Source: Macrotrachela quadricornifera (taxonomy: Eukaryota > Rotifera > Eurotatoria > Philodinida > Philodinidae). Taken from it: a DNA stretch of 64,000 bases. Positions 48,398 through 59,010 of the stretch are shown one piece after another. Location: contig JAJEKB010017724.1 in assembly GCA_022393335.1 (NCBI GenBank), positions 20,609 through 84,608 of the forward strand, in the 5' to 3' direction. A program made the translations under genes and the position numbers. Below the pieces are notes generated by a model that did no database searches, had not been told where the DNA came from, and saw nothing but the letters and a program-made list of their open reading frames with translations. Numbering within the stretch: position 1 is the stretch's first letter; every line of letters starts with the position of its first letter.

Positions 48398-48540
48398 TCA
48401 TTTTCTTGTCCGTTATGTGAGCGTTGAATCTATAATCATTAAGTTACTAGTGAAGTGATCCTTTATCCACAATAACTATGAGTAGCGCAATTCAATTGAT
48501 GGAACTATCTCTTTTCGTTTCCGTTTTTTTATGGACATTG
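48398..48540. other. Short downstream spacer of the ADP-ribosyltransferase gene
   Basis: Presumed 3' UTR, ending where the family C repeat begins; no clear AATAAA seen. Confidence 0.35.
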
Positions 48541-48544
48541 GACA

Positions 48545-49765
48545 GAAATGTCCGTTCCGAACTCTCGCTTTTGTGTACTCAAAAAGTGAGTACACTACTA
48601 AAATCGGTCAGTGTGTCCGGCCGTCCGTTTATTCGATAACTCTTCACAACTACATGCAATTGAGCTGAAATTTTGTGCACAGAATTGTCTCATCAATATC
48701 TCGGTCGAGTTCGAAGATGAGAAGGATCCGGCAAGAAATGGCTGAGTTATCGCAAAAATTGTCATTATTCACCAGACCATTCCTGAAGGGGGATACAGGG
48801 ATTTTTTCAAAAAACAACTTTTTTCTCAGAATTATTTAAAATATATATGAATCGACTCAATTTTTAACGCTGATTCCGAATATGATATTAGTTTTGAATG
48901 AAATCGTAATTTTTTAAGTGAAAATTGCCTAAATAAGGTCCCAAAATGCACAAAATCTGAATCGTGAGGCCAGTGTACCTAAATATGTCTCGGGTGACTA
49001 GCAGTTTTGGGCTGTTCTAGGTGCATGGTTTTGTCGCTACTAAAAACAGTTATAAGGTGGAAAAAAATCCGAACTCAATAGCTATTAATATTGGTAGATT
49101 ATTATGAAAATACTGACGCCTTTGTGTATCACATATCTCTAATAGATCCATGAGGTTATCTATTACCATAATCTCGCTAGATACAAGTCCAAATCCATTC
49201 TGAAATAACTCCTCCTACTCAGTTTTCTACGCTGAGCACGAATCTGAATCCGTTTTCTGTGATTTCTAAAGATATAATATCACTTTGAGAGTTGAGTCAA
49301 TGATCACTCTATAGGATCGCCTACAGCGTCGTCCATGCTAACTTGGCTCCCCAGTTTTTTCTATTCTTACAATTTAGTGGCAAAAGATGTGTCTTGATGA
49401 GATCTATGTCTTGTAGGAAAATAAGCCTAAGATCTCGTGGAGCACATGAGAAAAATACAAAATACCATCTCCCACAGTGTAATCTTCGGATTAACGCAGT
49501 TTTTGACTTCTAGCACTTCTTTTATTTGATAACTTCCTCACTTGAGTAGACTGAATTTGTAGGCTAAACTGTTTTCCGTCCAATCAAGATGTCCCAGAGC
49601 TCAAATGGCCCAGCCGTTCACGAGATACAGTCAAAATGCTGATCATAGACTCAAGATAGCTAATCTTTAGACGGTTTGATCAAAATCAATTTGTGGTCAA
49701 TTCTTTTTACTTTTTGAAGTACACATAACACTCGGATTTAAATCCGAAGTTTCCGCATTTATTTT
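48545..49765 (-). repeat. 1.2-kb dispersed repeat, family C, copy 2 (opposite orientation)
   Basis: Reverse complement of 18643-19985. Order on the plus strand: hairpin TGTACTCAAAAAGTGAGTAC, a GGCCGTCCG run, the CTCGGTCGAGTTCGAAGAT block, the TTTAACGCTGATTCCGAATA block, and finally the CGGATTTAAATCCGAAGTTT block. It starts about 150 bp after the ADP-ribosyltransferase stop. Confidence 0.75.
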
Positions 49766-49775
49766 GAAAAAAGAC

Positions 49776-50012
49776 CGAATGTTCGGAACGAAAATCGTCC
49801 AGATGTTCAGAACCGCATGAACCAAGGTTTGTTTTTAGAGAGTTTTGTGTTTAAAAATGTATGTATGTTCGTAATAGAAAAGACCGGATGTTCGGAATGA
49901 AGAATTCCGAGTGTTCGAAATGAAAACTATGGATGAACGTAATAGCAGGTGGTGCATGTTCATAACAAAATACTCCGGATATTCGGAATAGACAAGAACC
50001 GATACTCGTTAT
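49776..50012. repeat. Degenerate tandem array of GATGTTCGGAA-like units
   Basis: Variants of CCGRATGTTCGGAAYGAA recur about seven times at irregular 22-40 nt spacing, next to the end of the family C copy. Confidence 0.55.
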
Positions 50013-51905
50013 AATATAGTTTATTTTCTTTTATTTTCTAATATATCCTTTTACAAAACAATCATAAGACAACATATGATTATACAAGTTTTCTTAACAA
50101 CAACAATTGTACTATATAATTTTCTTTCCACATCATAAATAGAGTTGGAGATTGATTATCTTTTAGTAAACAAAAAAACAAACTTTAATATGTCTAATGT
50201 TTTTTGCCACATAGCGTGCTTTTTTCTTTTTCGGACTTTATTTAATGGATGCTGTATCACAGAGAGACAGGACAAGATTTAGTCGAGAGTGATTTTGTTC
50301 GACTACGTAGTTTTGTATTATTATATTTGATAGATGAAGGAGTAGAGAGGAAATAGCTGCTGCCAGGGTAATACTCTTCGATCTCGTAATAATATCTACC
50401 TAAAATAAGGTTACAGCGATGTTTTGAGAAAAAACACAGAGAGATGATTCGATTTTCTTACAAAACAGGTTTAGCGGATTTGTTTTTCTCTGCAATTACC
50501 TTTGCATAAATAGTGTCTTTGGTTTTTTCAGTATGTGCTGCCAGTCATTGTCTTTTATCTTGTTTGTATCATTTAATAGGCCATTCTCTTTTACGTCGAG
50601 CTGAGTAATTATTCAAGTTTATATTTTGTTCTTTATATGTACTGCGCAGTATGAATAAGATCAAGAACCGAAATTTCAATTTTTGTTCTTTGGAATTCTT
50701 TTCATATCATTATTTTTGACCCTTTTCTCTCGTGCATGTGTAGAACTAACTTAAATCTTGCGATGATTTACATGCCATTTGAAGAAACTAATACAAAAGA
50801 TAGCGGTATCGGTCACCGAGAGGTGTGAATGCTTCGGATGATGATCTTACTAGAATGCAATCTAAACCTTTAAGCCCTAATGAAGAGGTCAGTGATGATA
50901 ACGTAGTTTTTCAAGTCTGAAATAAAATAGAGTCGGAATGGAAAACTGATTTCTAATAGGGTCATAGAATCATGGTATACTATTCAGGAAGCTGAAGCCT
51001 GATTCGGGACAACCATCAGCAAGTCATTCAAAGCTCGTTGGGAAAAAATAACCTGCGCGTATCATCTGAGGATGGTGTGCTAGATGCAATGATAAAGCAG
51101 GGCACAGTAATAAAGAGATGCGAGTCATCCGACAGCAAAGAAATTAAACTCATTTTGTTCTGATTGTGACGATCTTTTTGTCTTGTGTGTTCTAGCGACT
51201 AACATCACACTATGTAATGAAATGATTAAAAAAAATAGTGAAGGCCAAGTAGATGCACATTGTGTGTAAACCTCTAAGTAAGGAAAGGAGAAAAGAAATT
51301 GTTTTTCTATTAATCTTCTTATTAAAATATAGTGAGACCTATCGCTAAGTCTCATCGCTTTGAATACGTTAAATGAGAAAATTATGATCGAAAAAAACAT
51401 TTTCGAAAACGAAAATGAGAAGTTTTTCTATGGAACAAGTAATGGAAAATAGAGCATTGAAAATGTCATACCTGCAGGACTTTTGAGGGTTTGAAAGTTT
51501 CAGCTAACATTTCACAAGAGACTGAATACACAATGATGTTTGTTCATTTAGTGCTCGGTTCTGATTCTGTCCGCATTCTATATAGAATTCGCTTATTTAC
51601 AATACAAAAGTGAATACGATTATTTCGAGTGAAATTAAATCCGAACCCTCAGAAACAGCTTTATTTAGTAAATAAATGATTGCTCGTAAAATTTGGTATC
51701 GGGTAGATCATAAATGAGGAGAAACTGAAGATAATCCACCTATAATCCATATGCCTCTTCTCTTTTGATAATAAATCGACCCATTAAAGAAAGACAAACA
51801 ATACGATTTCTATGCAATTATTTTCTTTTATTTCTATGGTAAAAAAGCAATACAACAAAACATATCTAACTAGTAATAAAAATGATGCTTGATCTATTTC
51901 ATCTT
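50013..51905. other. No gene recognised
   Basis: AT-rich spacer of 1.9 kb upstream of the caspase-like gene. A 91-codon minus ORF (51125-51400) lacks motifs. 50760-51120 is less AT-rich, but no frame stays open there. Confidence 0.4.
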
Positions 51906-51912
51906 TTAGAGA

Positions 51913-53306
51913 ATGGCAACTTTGCGAGCCGGCACATCCAAAACTCATCGAAAGCTAGCACTTGTTATTGGCAATCAGAGTTATACTGTAAAACCTCTAG
52001 AGTATCCTGTGAATGATGCCGACGACTTGACGGACATCTTACGTAGCATTGGCTTTGTAGTTGAATTAGGTATTAACTGTACACGTGAAGCAATGATCGA
52101 GTTGACTAAAAAATTCACTGAAAAAATTCAAGAACAAGATTTAGTATTGTTTTATTTTGCTGGTCATGGGAATATTTCAAAAATACGTAGACAAATAAAA
52201 ATGATTAGACGGATCAGACTAAGTGGAATACTTTATCTTGTAGGAAACTTATTATAGTCTTTATCTGATTGCAAGCAGACATAGGATTGCCCCATCCTAA
52301 AATACATGATATGTAAAGCATAAATTGCCGAATTACAAAATCATATTGAGTATTTTTCTACCACGAATAAGACTTTTGATAGAAATTCTGGGAAAATCAC
52401 CAACAATGCCACACAAGTACGGTAAAACCATTGACGGAAAAGATTGGCAACAGCAAAGAGTATTTTATCAAAATTTAGCTTCAGATAAGGTCTTTCGAAG
52501 AATTAGAAGGACTATTATTTATGATATGCTAAATAGATCGTACACAATAGTTGAACAGTGCTTATGGTTTTCAATACAAAGAACAAAATTATTTATTACC
52601 TGTCGATGCAGCAGAAAAAATAATAAGAGAAGACGATATAAAACATTATTGCATTAATGCTCAAGAAACGTTGGATTTTTTCTCATTAAAAACATCCTAT
52701 GCCACTATATTTATTTTGGACTGTTGCCGAGAATATTTGTTTGATAATTCATCTGGATATCGAGGTTTTAAAAATACTAGTTCCGGATTGTATTGGATGT
52801 CAGCACCAAGAGGTACTCTTATTCAATTTGCTTGCGCTCCAAGTACATTGGCAGCAGACAGTAGCATCGAAAGTAGAAATGGATTATTCACAAAACATCT
52901 ATTGAAAGAAATTACAGTTCCAAATAAACATTTAGATGGAATTTTCGCTGCTGTCACTGCTGGTGTGTATGAGGAGAGTGATAGAAAACAAATCCCGTTT
53001 CGTGCCAGTTCAATCATGATTAAGGAAGATATTTATTTGAACACTAATTCTGCAGTTGTATCAGGCATGTATACTAACAGCCATCTCATTAGGTCTACAA
53101 AGTATTTTTTCTATTGTCTATTATTCTCCTATATTAGCAGATCGCCTGACGAAACAAGTTTGAGAAATGTATTAGAAGACCCCCTCTTAACACATTCGCG
53201 GCGATATGAATATTTTTTTTCACAATACAAAAAGTTCAAATTCTCTATTCATGATAGTTGTAATACTTCAAAACAGGTTTTATCAACGTCTCTCTTGTGG
53301 ATGTGA
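51913..53306 (+). CDS. Caspase-like protease (peptidase C14 fold), two exons, possibly inactive
   Basis: Exon 1 (51913-52169) encodes KLALVIGNQSY, a first strand, then NDADDLTDILRSIGF and LVLFYFAGHG, whose H85 is the catalytic His. The next coherent part begins near 52559: YGFQYKEQNYLLPVDA, then IFILDCCRE with the catalytic Cys (second C), then GLFTKHLLKEI and DRKQIPFRASS. Joining CATGG to TGCTTATGG restores FAGHG-AYGFQYK in frame and removes 389 nt, but the donor would be GAATAT instead of GT. So the intron donor may be mutated, or the insert is not an intron. Joined length is about 334 aa. From 53187 the frame runs into a MITE, so the last 40 codons are not native. An acceptor TTTCATCTTTTAG ends 3 nt before the ATG. 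Family secure; activity doubtful. Confidence 0.75.
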
Positions 53307-53453
53307 GCTACGAATATTCCTTTATCAGTGATAAAAAACCAACTCTTTTGGTTAGAATGTGGCAGAAATATTCAGTTTTTCTATGCCAACGGAACTTTCG
53401 GACTATTATGCAGTAAGACCCATCGGTGGGTTTCATAGCCTCAAATGTGTTAA
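53187..53453. mobile_element. piggyBac-like MITE (MITE-C), 267 bp, in the caspase 3' end
   Basis: TTAA at 53187-53190 and 53450-53453. Inside, the left end reads CACATTCGCGGCGAT and the right end in reverse complement CACATTTGAGGCTAT, 12 of 15 identical. The left one closely matches the piggyBac right end at 35.1 kb. The right end has the palindrome ACCCACCGATGGGT 18 nt inside TTAA. The MITE supplies codons from LLTHSRRYEY to the stop of the caspase-like ORF. Confidence 0.75.
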
Positions 53454-53984
53454 TTAATTAATAATTTCGAAAAATTAGACCTTTAAGTAGTATATTTGTA
53501 TCAAAATAAGCATTGTTTTCACGATTTTGAACTGGAAAAGCATAAAAGACTAAAGGCGACACCATTTGTAAACTATTAAGATCCTGAAAATCTCTTTCAA
53601 AATCCGAAAAATCGCTGTGGGTTTTTGGAAAACCTTTTTTAATTAAAAATTACAAGAATTACTCGAGTATAACAGAAGACTCGAGTCTTCTATTACGAGG
53701 GAAAGGTTACTCCTGTAAAAAGCTGTACTACATTGAAAAAAATGCGTAGAATGATCAACGTTTAAAGGGGTTTATCAATTTCCAACGAATAGCATACCCA
53801 TTTTTGCCATTTATGAAAATGTACTAAACTCTTTTATCTACCCCTAAAAATAGTAGAAAAAAAGGATTCATCAACTGGAAATATCCGCATGAAAAGGTTT
53901 ATCAGAACGTTTATATTTTCGTTTATCAATGAGTATATACAAAGAAAATACCTATCGTAGAGGTAACAGAAACCGTAGATCAGC
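53454..53984. other. No gene recognised
   Basis: AT-rich spacer between MITE-C and the 52-bp array. Confidence 0.4.
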
Positions 53985-54433
53985 TTCATCAACTAACAAT
54001 GGGTTCATCATAAGGTAGTTCAGGCGGTTGATGAATTCCATCAACTAGTAACGGGTTCATTAGAAGGTAGATCAGATAGTAGATAGGTTCCGTCAACTAG
54101 TGACGGATAGACCAAAGGGTGGTTTAGACAGTTGATGAATTCTATCAACTAGTAACGGGTTTATCAAAAGGTAGATCAGATGGTAGATAGATTCCATCAA
54201 CTGGTACCAGGTAGATCAATAGGTACTACAGAAAGTTGATGAGTTCTATCAATTAGTGTTGAATAGGTCAAAAGGTAGTTCGAACGATTGATCAGTTCCA
54301 TCAACTAGCTACAGGTTTATCAAAGAGTAGTTCAGAAGATTGATCAGTTTCATCAACTAGCTACGGGTTCATCAAAGGGTAGTTCAAACGATTGATCAGT
54401 TCCATCAACTAGCAGCGCATTTATCAGTAGGTA
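53985..54433. repeat. 52-bp tandem repeat, about 8.7 units
   Basis: The word TTCCATCAACTAG recurs at 53985, 54036, 54088, 54140, 54192, 54244, 54296, 54348 and 54400, a strict 52-nt step after the first. Early units alternate between GTTGATGA and GTAGATAG endings, so the older part is a 104-bp dimer; later units are uniform (GATTGATCA). Confidence 0.9.
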
Positions 54434-54702
54434 ACAGACTCAGAAAGATATTTAACGGAGTATGCGGCGCTATGAAAGTTTTGCCTCCTTGCTGTAAAAG
54501 CAGTTACAACGAAATAGTAGAACGAAGACAATAGTCACAACGAATTGAGAAAATAGACACGCGAAACAGATCCACCTGAGAGTTAATGAACACGAAAAAG
54601 TTCGAAATAGCAACCTCATATCATAGCGAGAGAAGAAGCGCAACGCAGAGAAAGAAAAAATTTCAGCATTGAAGCTACGCATAGGATTGAACTAACTACG
54701 CT

Positions 54703-54990
54703 CAGGGCTGCCGCGATCAGGGGAGGGAGACGGGGAGATGCTCCCCCCCCCCCCAATCTTGAGAAATTTTCTTTTTTTTGCTCAACACTTTTTAAAAATT
54801 TTTCAAAGATTTTAGACGAGTTTTCGAAAAATTTTCAAAAATCCTTCAAAAATTTCTAAAATTTTTCAAAAATCTCCACAAATTTTTAATAAATCTGTAA
54901 TTTTTTCTTCAAAATTTCGATAATTTATAGGCACTTTTGAAAATTTTTTTGTCCCCCCTCCCCAATCTTTAGCCCCTCGCGACAGCCCTG
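54703..54990. mobile_element. hAT-like MITE, tentative
   Basis: The left end is CAGGGCTGCCGCGA and the right end in reverse complement CAGGGCTGTCGCGA, 13 of 14 identical, typical of hAT-type ends. The inside is AAAATTTTT-rich with C-rich (left) and CCCCCCTCCCC (right) patches. No 8-bp target duplication is visible. Confidence 0.6.
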
Positions 54991-55439
54991 GTCATGTGTA
55001 TTTTAAATTTTCCTGTCAAAATACTGAGCTTAGGTAAGGTTTTCAAGTCATTTTGGTTTAGCCAATAATAGCTCATTTGAAATTCAAATTTACATTATTT
55101 CTCAAACATTTTTTATGAAAATGTTCAACAGAAATTTCTCTATCTGTATATATGACTTTCGAAGAAAATCAAAATCATCTTGATACAACAAACAAGGAAA
55201 CCACGATACTGATTCTATAATTTTTCACAGGCGAAAAAATGAATGATTTCAACAAATGTTGATTTTTTCAAGCTCGGTTATTAGTATTGAGGAATCGGAT
55301 TTCACAGTTCAATAGAGCACATTGAAACACATGTAATCACATAGACTTTACTTCTCTCAGAGATGTAAACTAGAAGAGAACAAACAAACAACAAGACTCC
55401 AACAGATGTTTTCATAATTTTTTACAACACTGTATGTAG

Positions 55440-55820
55440 AAAAAAGACACATAGAATTAAATTGAACTGCAGATTATTAAATGGATCCTGATCATGAAAG
55501 GAAGAAATTAATCTTAGGAAAAGAAGATATCGTAATATGTAATCTCCTATGTATTCTGAGGCATCATCCTCAAAACTAATCGACAGAGGAAAAAGATACA
55601 TAAAATTAAAAACAGATATTTATAATGATATGAACCTTGCTCAACAGACTAAGAAACTAGCGGATGCAAAAAAGATGCCGAAGGAGGATATCGAAATGTA
55701 TATTATGCTATGAACCGCACTAATGTAAAACAAAAAACCAATGCATCTAGTAAAAAGATACAGAATTAAATGGAACTGCAGCTTATTGAATGTATTGTGC
55801 TCGTGAAAGTAAGAAACTCA
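55440..55820. repeat. Degenerate tandem repeat of about 155 bp
   Basis: AGAATTAAATTGAACTGCAG (about 55454) and AGAATTAAATGGAACTGCAG (about 55762) mark the outer units; a weaker unit starts near 55603. Each continues with a TGAAA/CAGACTAAGAAA-type stretch. No coding sense. 54991-55439 before it is empty. Confidence 0.5.
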
Positions 55821-56772
55821 TTTAAAGAGACCCGCTTTCCCGGACTGAAAAATTGTTTTTTGATTTTTATTTTCAAATGTGTGTCTAGATGTCCTCTAGC
55901 CATGTGATAAAATTTATAACTATCTCAAGTCAAGAAGTACCTGAAAAATTGAAATTTCGAAAAAGTATATCTAGAAAAAATGTACCTGTTTCAAGTGAAA
56001 TCTCGTTTCTTTTATTTTTCGGTTGGTCAAATATTGCTCTAAAATAGTTATCGACATGTCCAAGAAAGCACAACCTTTAATGGTTCAACCTGAAAAAAAA
56101 GCTATAAGCGAAAAATAAAAAGAAAAAATTTCTATGATTTTTCATAATTTTGCATTTTTCTCAAAATTCTATTTTAGGCGTGAAATACCGGTATTCCCCC
56201 TTTTTCTCAAAGAATTTAAGTCCGATCCGGTCGAAAATTGTTTTGGTGATATTTCAACTGATTTGGGAGGTCTATTTTTTTCTTGTTTGTCGATATCTCC
56301 TACCAATCAAATTTAGCAGGCTTCACAAAAATTTTAGCATTCTGGAAAACCAGGTTTTTGCCGAGGTTTTCAGTATTTTACTTCTCCTGACGTGAATTTT
56401 AGATATTTTTCTAAAAACAATACACCCTACGGTTGGGATCTGCTACATACAGTAAACATTTCAGCTCAAAATATCGAAATCTGTGGATTTGCAGGAGGGA
56501 AAACTTTAGACCATTTTTGGACCTTGGAGTCTCCAGAATTCTATGAAGACGAGGTCTGGCAAATTCGAGTTTATAACAACTTTTTCTCTATTCATCGAGA
56601 TCTATCTACCTAAAAATTTCAGAAATTTTGGCTCGACCATTTTTGAGAAACGCCGGAAAGGGGTGGGGAGAGTCCCCTTCAACCGTTTTAGCCCTAAAAA
56701 TGAAACGGTTCAATCATATTCTAAATCATGAACCTATTTTTCTATACTTTCTTAGAAACCAATACGCATTCA
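55821..56772. other. No gene recognised; upstream region of the coiled-coil gene
   Basis: Short plus ORFs (60-81 codons) overlap in different frames without motifs. The sequence style, with words like TCGATATCTC and CGAAATC, suggests an old dispersed repeat. The acceptor used by the next gene ends at 56755. Confidence 0.4.
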
Positions 56773-57837
56773 ATGGCAGCAAATGCAACAAAAATTGACG
56801 ATCTTTTAGCTTATATGTATAGTGCAGGGCGCGTACTACGTTTATGTGGACATGTGTACGATGAATACATGTATTTAATGTATTGGCAGAAATCATGCGA
56901 ATCATACACTTTGTTACGAGATCAACTGCTCAATCTTTCTACTCTGATGAAACATCGAAGTGATACTAATGAATGTGTAGAAAATTCAGAACAAACTTTC
57001 AAAAGGAGCATGCAGGTGTTAATTGATATAATGAAATATCATCAAGACTATATACCGTTGAATATCAAAGATGAAGTTAAACAACTCGTTAAACCGAATC
57101 CATCTCGGATTAAAATTGCAAAATTGGAAAATTTAATATCAAAACTGGATTTAAAGATGAGTACACAATTACAATCAATGTTACTTAATGACCATATCAA
57201 AGTAGCATATCAAATATCCGCTATGTATGATACCTTACAAAATACATGTCTTTTAATTCGAAATGCTGAGAAATATCGTGAATCACTTGCTTTGCAACAA
57301 AATCTCACAGATATAAACGATTCTCTTACAGAAGCAAAACACTTCTATGAACTTGCTAAGACAACAATCGATCAAATATCATCTGAAAGTCGTTCAACAC
57401 AAGACACATTACAACATATTAAAAATAATTTGGCTAATGCCAAATGTCAAATGAAATGTGCACAAACGAAATTGGAATCAATTTTAAATGATATCAGTCG
57501 ACATTTACAATCTTTATCAGTCAATAAAAAAAATCATGGTATTGCTATTGGACAAACTATATTCAAGCTTGGTATCAGTGCTGTACAATTCGTCACTACA
57601 CCCGATTTTGCCATAACAAATTTTGCAAAAGGTTTGTTCGGTCTTAATACAAGTCTCCAAGCTGCCAATATCATCGGACATTCTTGTGGATTCTACTGGA
57701 CACAAAAAGAAATTAAAAAACTAAATCAGCTTCAACTTAAAATAGATACGTTAGGAAAAAATATAAAGGAATCATTCGAAAATATTGAACATGGAATGAA
57801 AACATTCAATAGTCTCAAATTGCATATTGAAATTTAG
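56773..57837 (+). CDS. Coiled-coil protein with hydrophobic hairpin, 354 aa, unknown function
   Basis: The frame is open from 56728, but a splice acceptor (TTTCTATACTTTCTTAG, ending 56755) makes the ATG at 56773 (MAANATKIDD) the likely start. Residues 1-100 are helical with Cys/Tyr-rich turns (LCGHVYDEYMYLMYWQK). Residues 110-250 are long amphipathic helices with coiled-coil heptads (TEAKHFYELAKTTIDQI, LESILNDISRHLQS). About 255-307 is a Gly/Ala-rich hydrophobic stretch (GIAIGQTIFKLGISAVQ, then AKGLFGLNTSLQAANIIG), and 311-354 is a final coiled coil. A hydrophobic hairpin between coiled coils recalls helical membrane-active proteins, but I recognise no family, so this is only a shape argument. 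No signal peptide. Intact; possible AATAAA near 57950. Confidence 0.8.
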   Translation: MAANATKIDDLLAYMYSAGRVLRLCGHVYDEYMYLMYWQKSCESYTLLRDQLLNLSTLMKHRSDTNECVENSEQTFKRSMQVLIDIMKYHQDYIPLNIKDEVKQLVKPNPSRIKIAKLENLISKLDLKMSTQLQSMLLNDHIKVAYQISAMYDTLQNTCLLIRNAEKYRESLALQQNLTDINDSLTEAKHFYELAKTTIDQISSESRSTQDTLQHIKNNLANAKCQMKCAQTKLESILNDISRHLQSLSVNKKNHGIAIGQTIFKLGISAVQFVTTPDFAITNFAKGLFGLNTSLQAANIIGHSCGFYWTQKEIKKLNQLQLKIDTLGKNIKESFENIEHGMKTFNSLKLHIEI

Positions 57838-58265
57838 CCTGATCCTGCGTTCATTATTGACAAACAACAACGATTATATCGACTATTAAAAGACTGTTGA
57901 ACAGATTAATCACTCTTCATTTTTCTTTATATTTGAATACAAACTTTAAAATAAATATATTTATATTTCAGTTCAGAAAATTATTTTGAATTTTTTTATC
58001 GTAGATACTTCTCAGGATTTCTCTAAAAAGTCCTTTTTTCATCAAAAATATTCAAATGACATATACATGTACCTTCACTCTTTTATAGAGATAACGAATA
58101 TTTGATTATTTTATGCAAAAGTATCTACACTAAAAATGAAAACCGTACGTAAGAGTTAAATCATTGTTTCCATCATTGAATCAAGCATATTATTATCGAC
58201 ATTCTCTAGCTAGTATCGATTTTTATGACATTATTATTATTAATACGTTTTGAATTAGTTCATAA
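57838..58265. other. 3' flank of the coiled-coil gene
   Basis: AAAATAAATATATTT near 57949 may give the polyadenylation signal. Nothing else recognised. Confidence 0.4.
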
Positions 58266-59010
58266 GATGATGATTCCTTACTCTAAATCCTTATCATTCC
58301 TTGAGAAAGCTTGATAGGATCTTTCAGAATCCTATTTCCAGGATTTTTCAAAAGGCAACAAGTTCCTGTTCAGATATTTTTCTGCTTTAAGAATGTAGGT
58401 TTCTATCGGAATTTATTTAAGATCCTATCAAGGATGCTCTCAAGATTTTGAAAAAGGATTCTGTCGAAATTTTATCAGATTCTCGACAGGATCTAAGTCA
58501 AATCTTTGTGTCAGGATCTTCTCAGGGTTCATAGCTATCTCAGACGAGGATCATGACAATAAAATAGCAAGTGCGTTCAGAATACAAAAATAGCTAATCC
58601 TGCAAAGATTCAATCAAGATGTGGCTCAGAACCTTTCAAAAATATGCGTTTTCAAACCTTGCAAGGTAATATCAATTCTAATCAGGATCTTGATAAGAAA
58701 ATGTAAAGATTTATCAAAGATCTTTACAGGTTTTTGCTTCGTCTGGTCGATCATGTCTCTTTCTTGCAGCAGCCTTGAAGGATCTTACTGAATCATAAAT
58801 TTCAGGGATCCTGTCAGGTTTGATTCAGAATTCGATACAGGATTTGATCAAGTTCTCGCTCGTTTTTTCTCATTGACTTTGGAGGATCCTGTTAAGATTC
58901 ACTGTCAATCCGATACAGGATCCTGATAAAAGTCATAGTAAGGATTTCGTCAAGATTTCATAAGGTTTGAGTCAAGATCTGTTCTGAACCCTGATACAAA
59001 GATCCTGTCA
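58266..59010. repeat. Degenerate array of CAGGATCCTG-like words
   Basis: AGGATCCTGT, AGGATCTT, AGATCCTATC and similar partly palindromic decamers recur at roughly 15-30 nt spacing over 740 bp on both strands. No fixed period. No coding capacity. Similar in style to the GGATTCCGA array at 62.8 kb. Confidence 0.6.
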
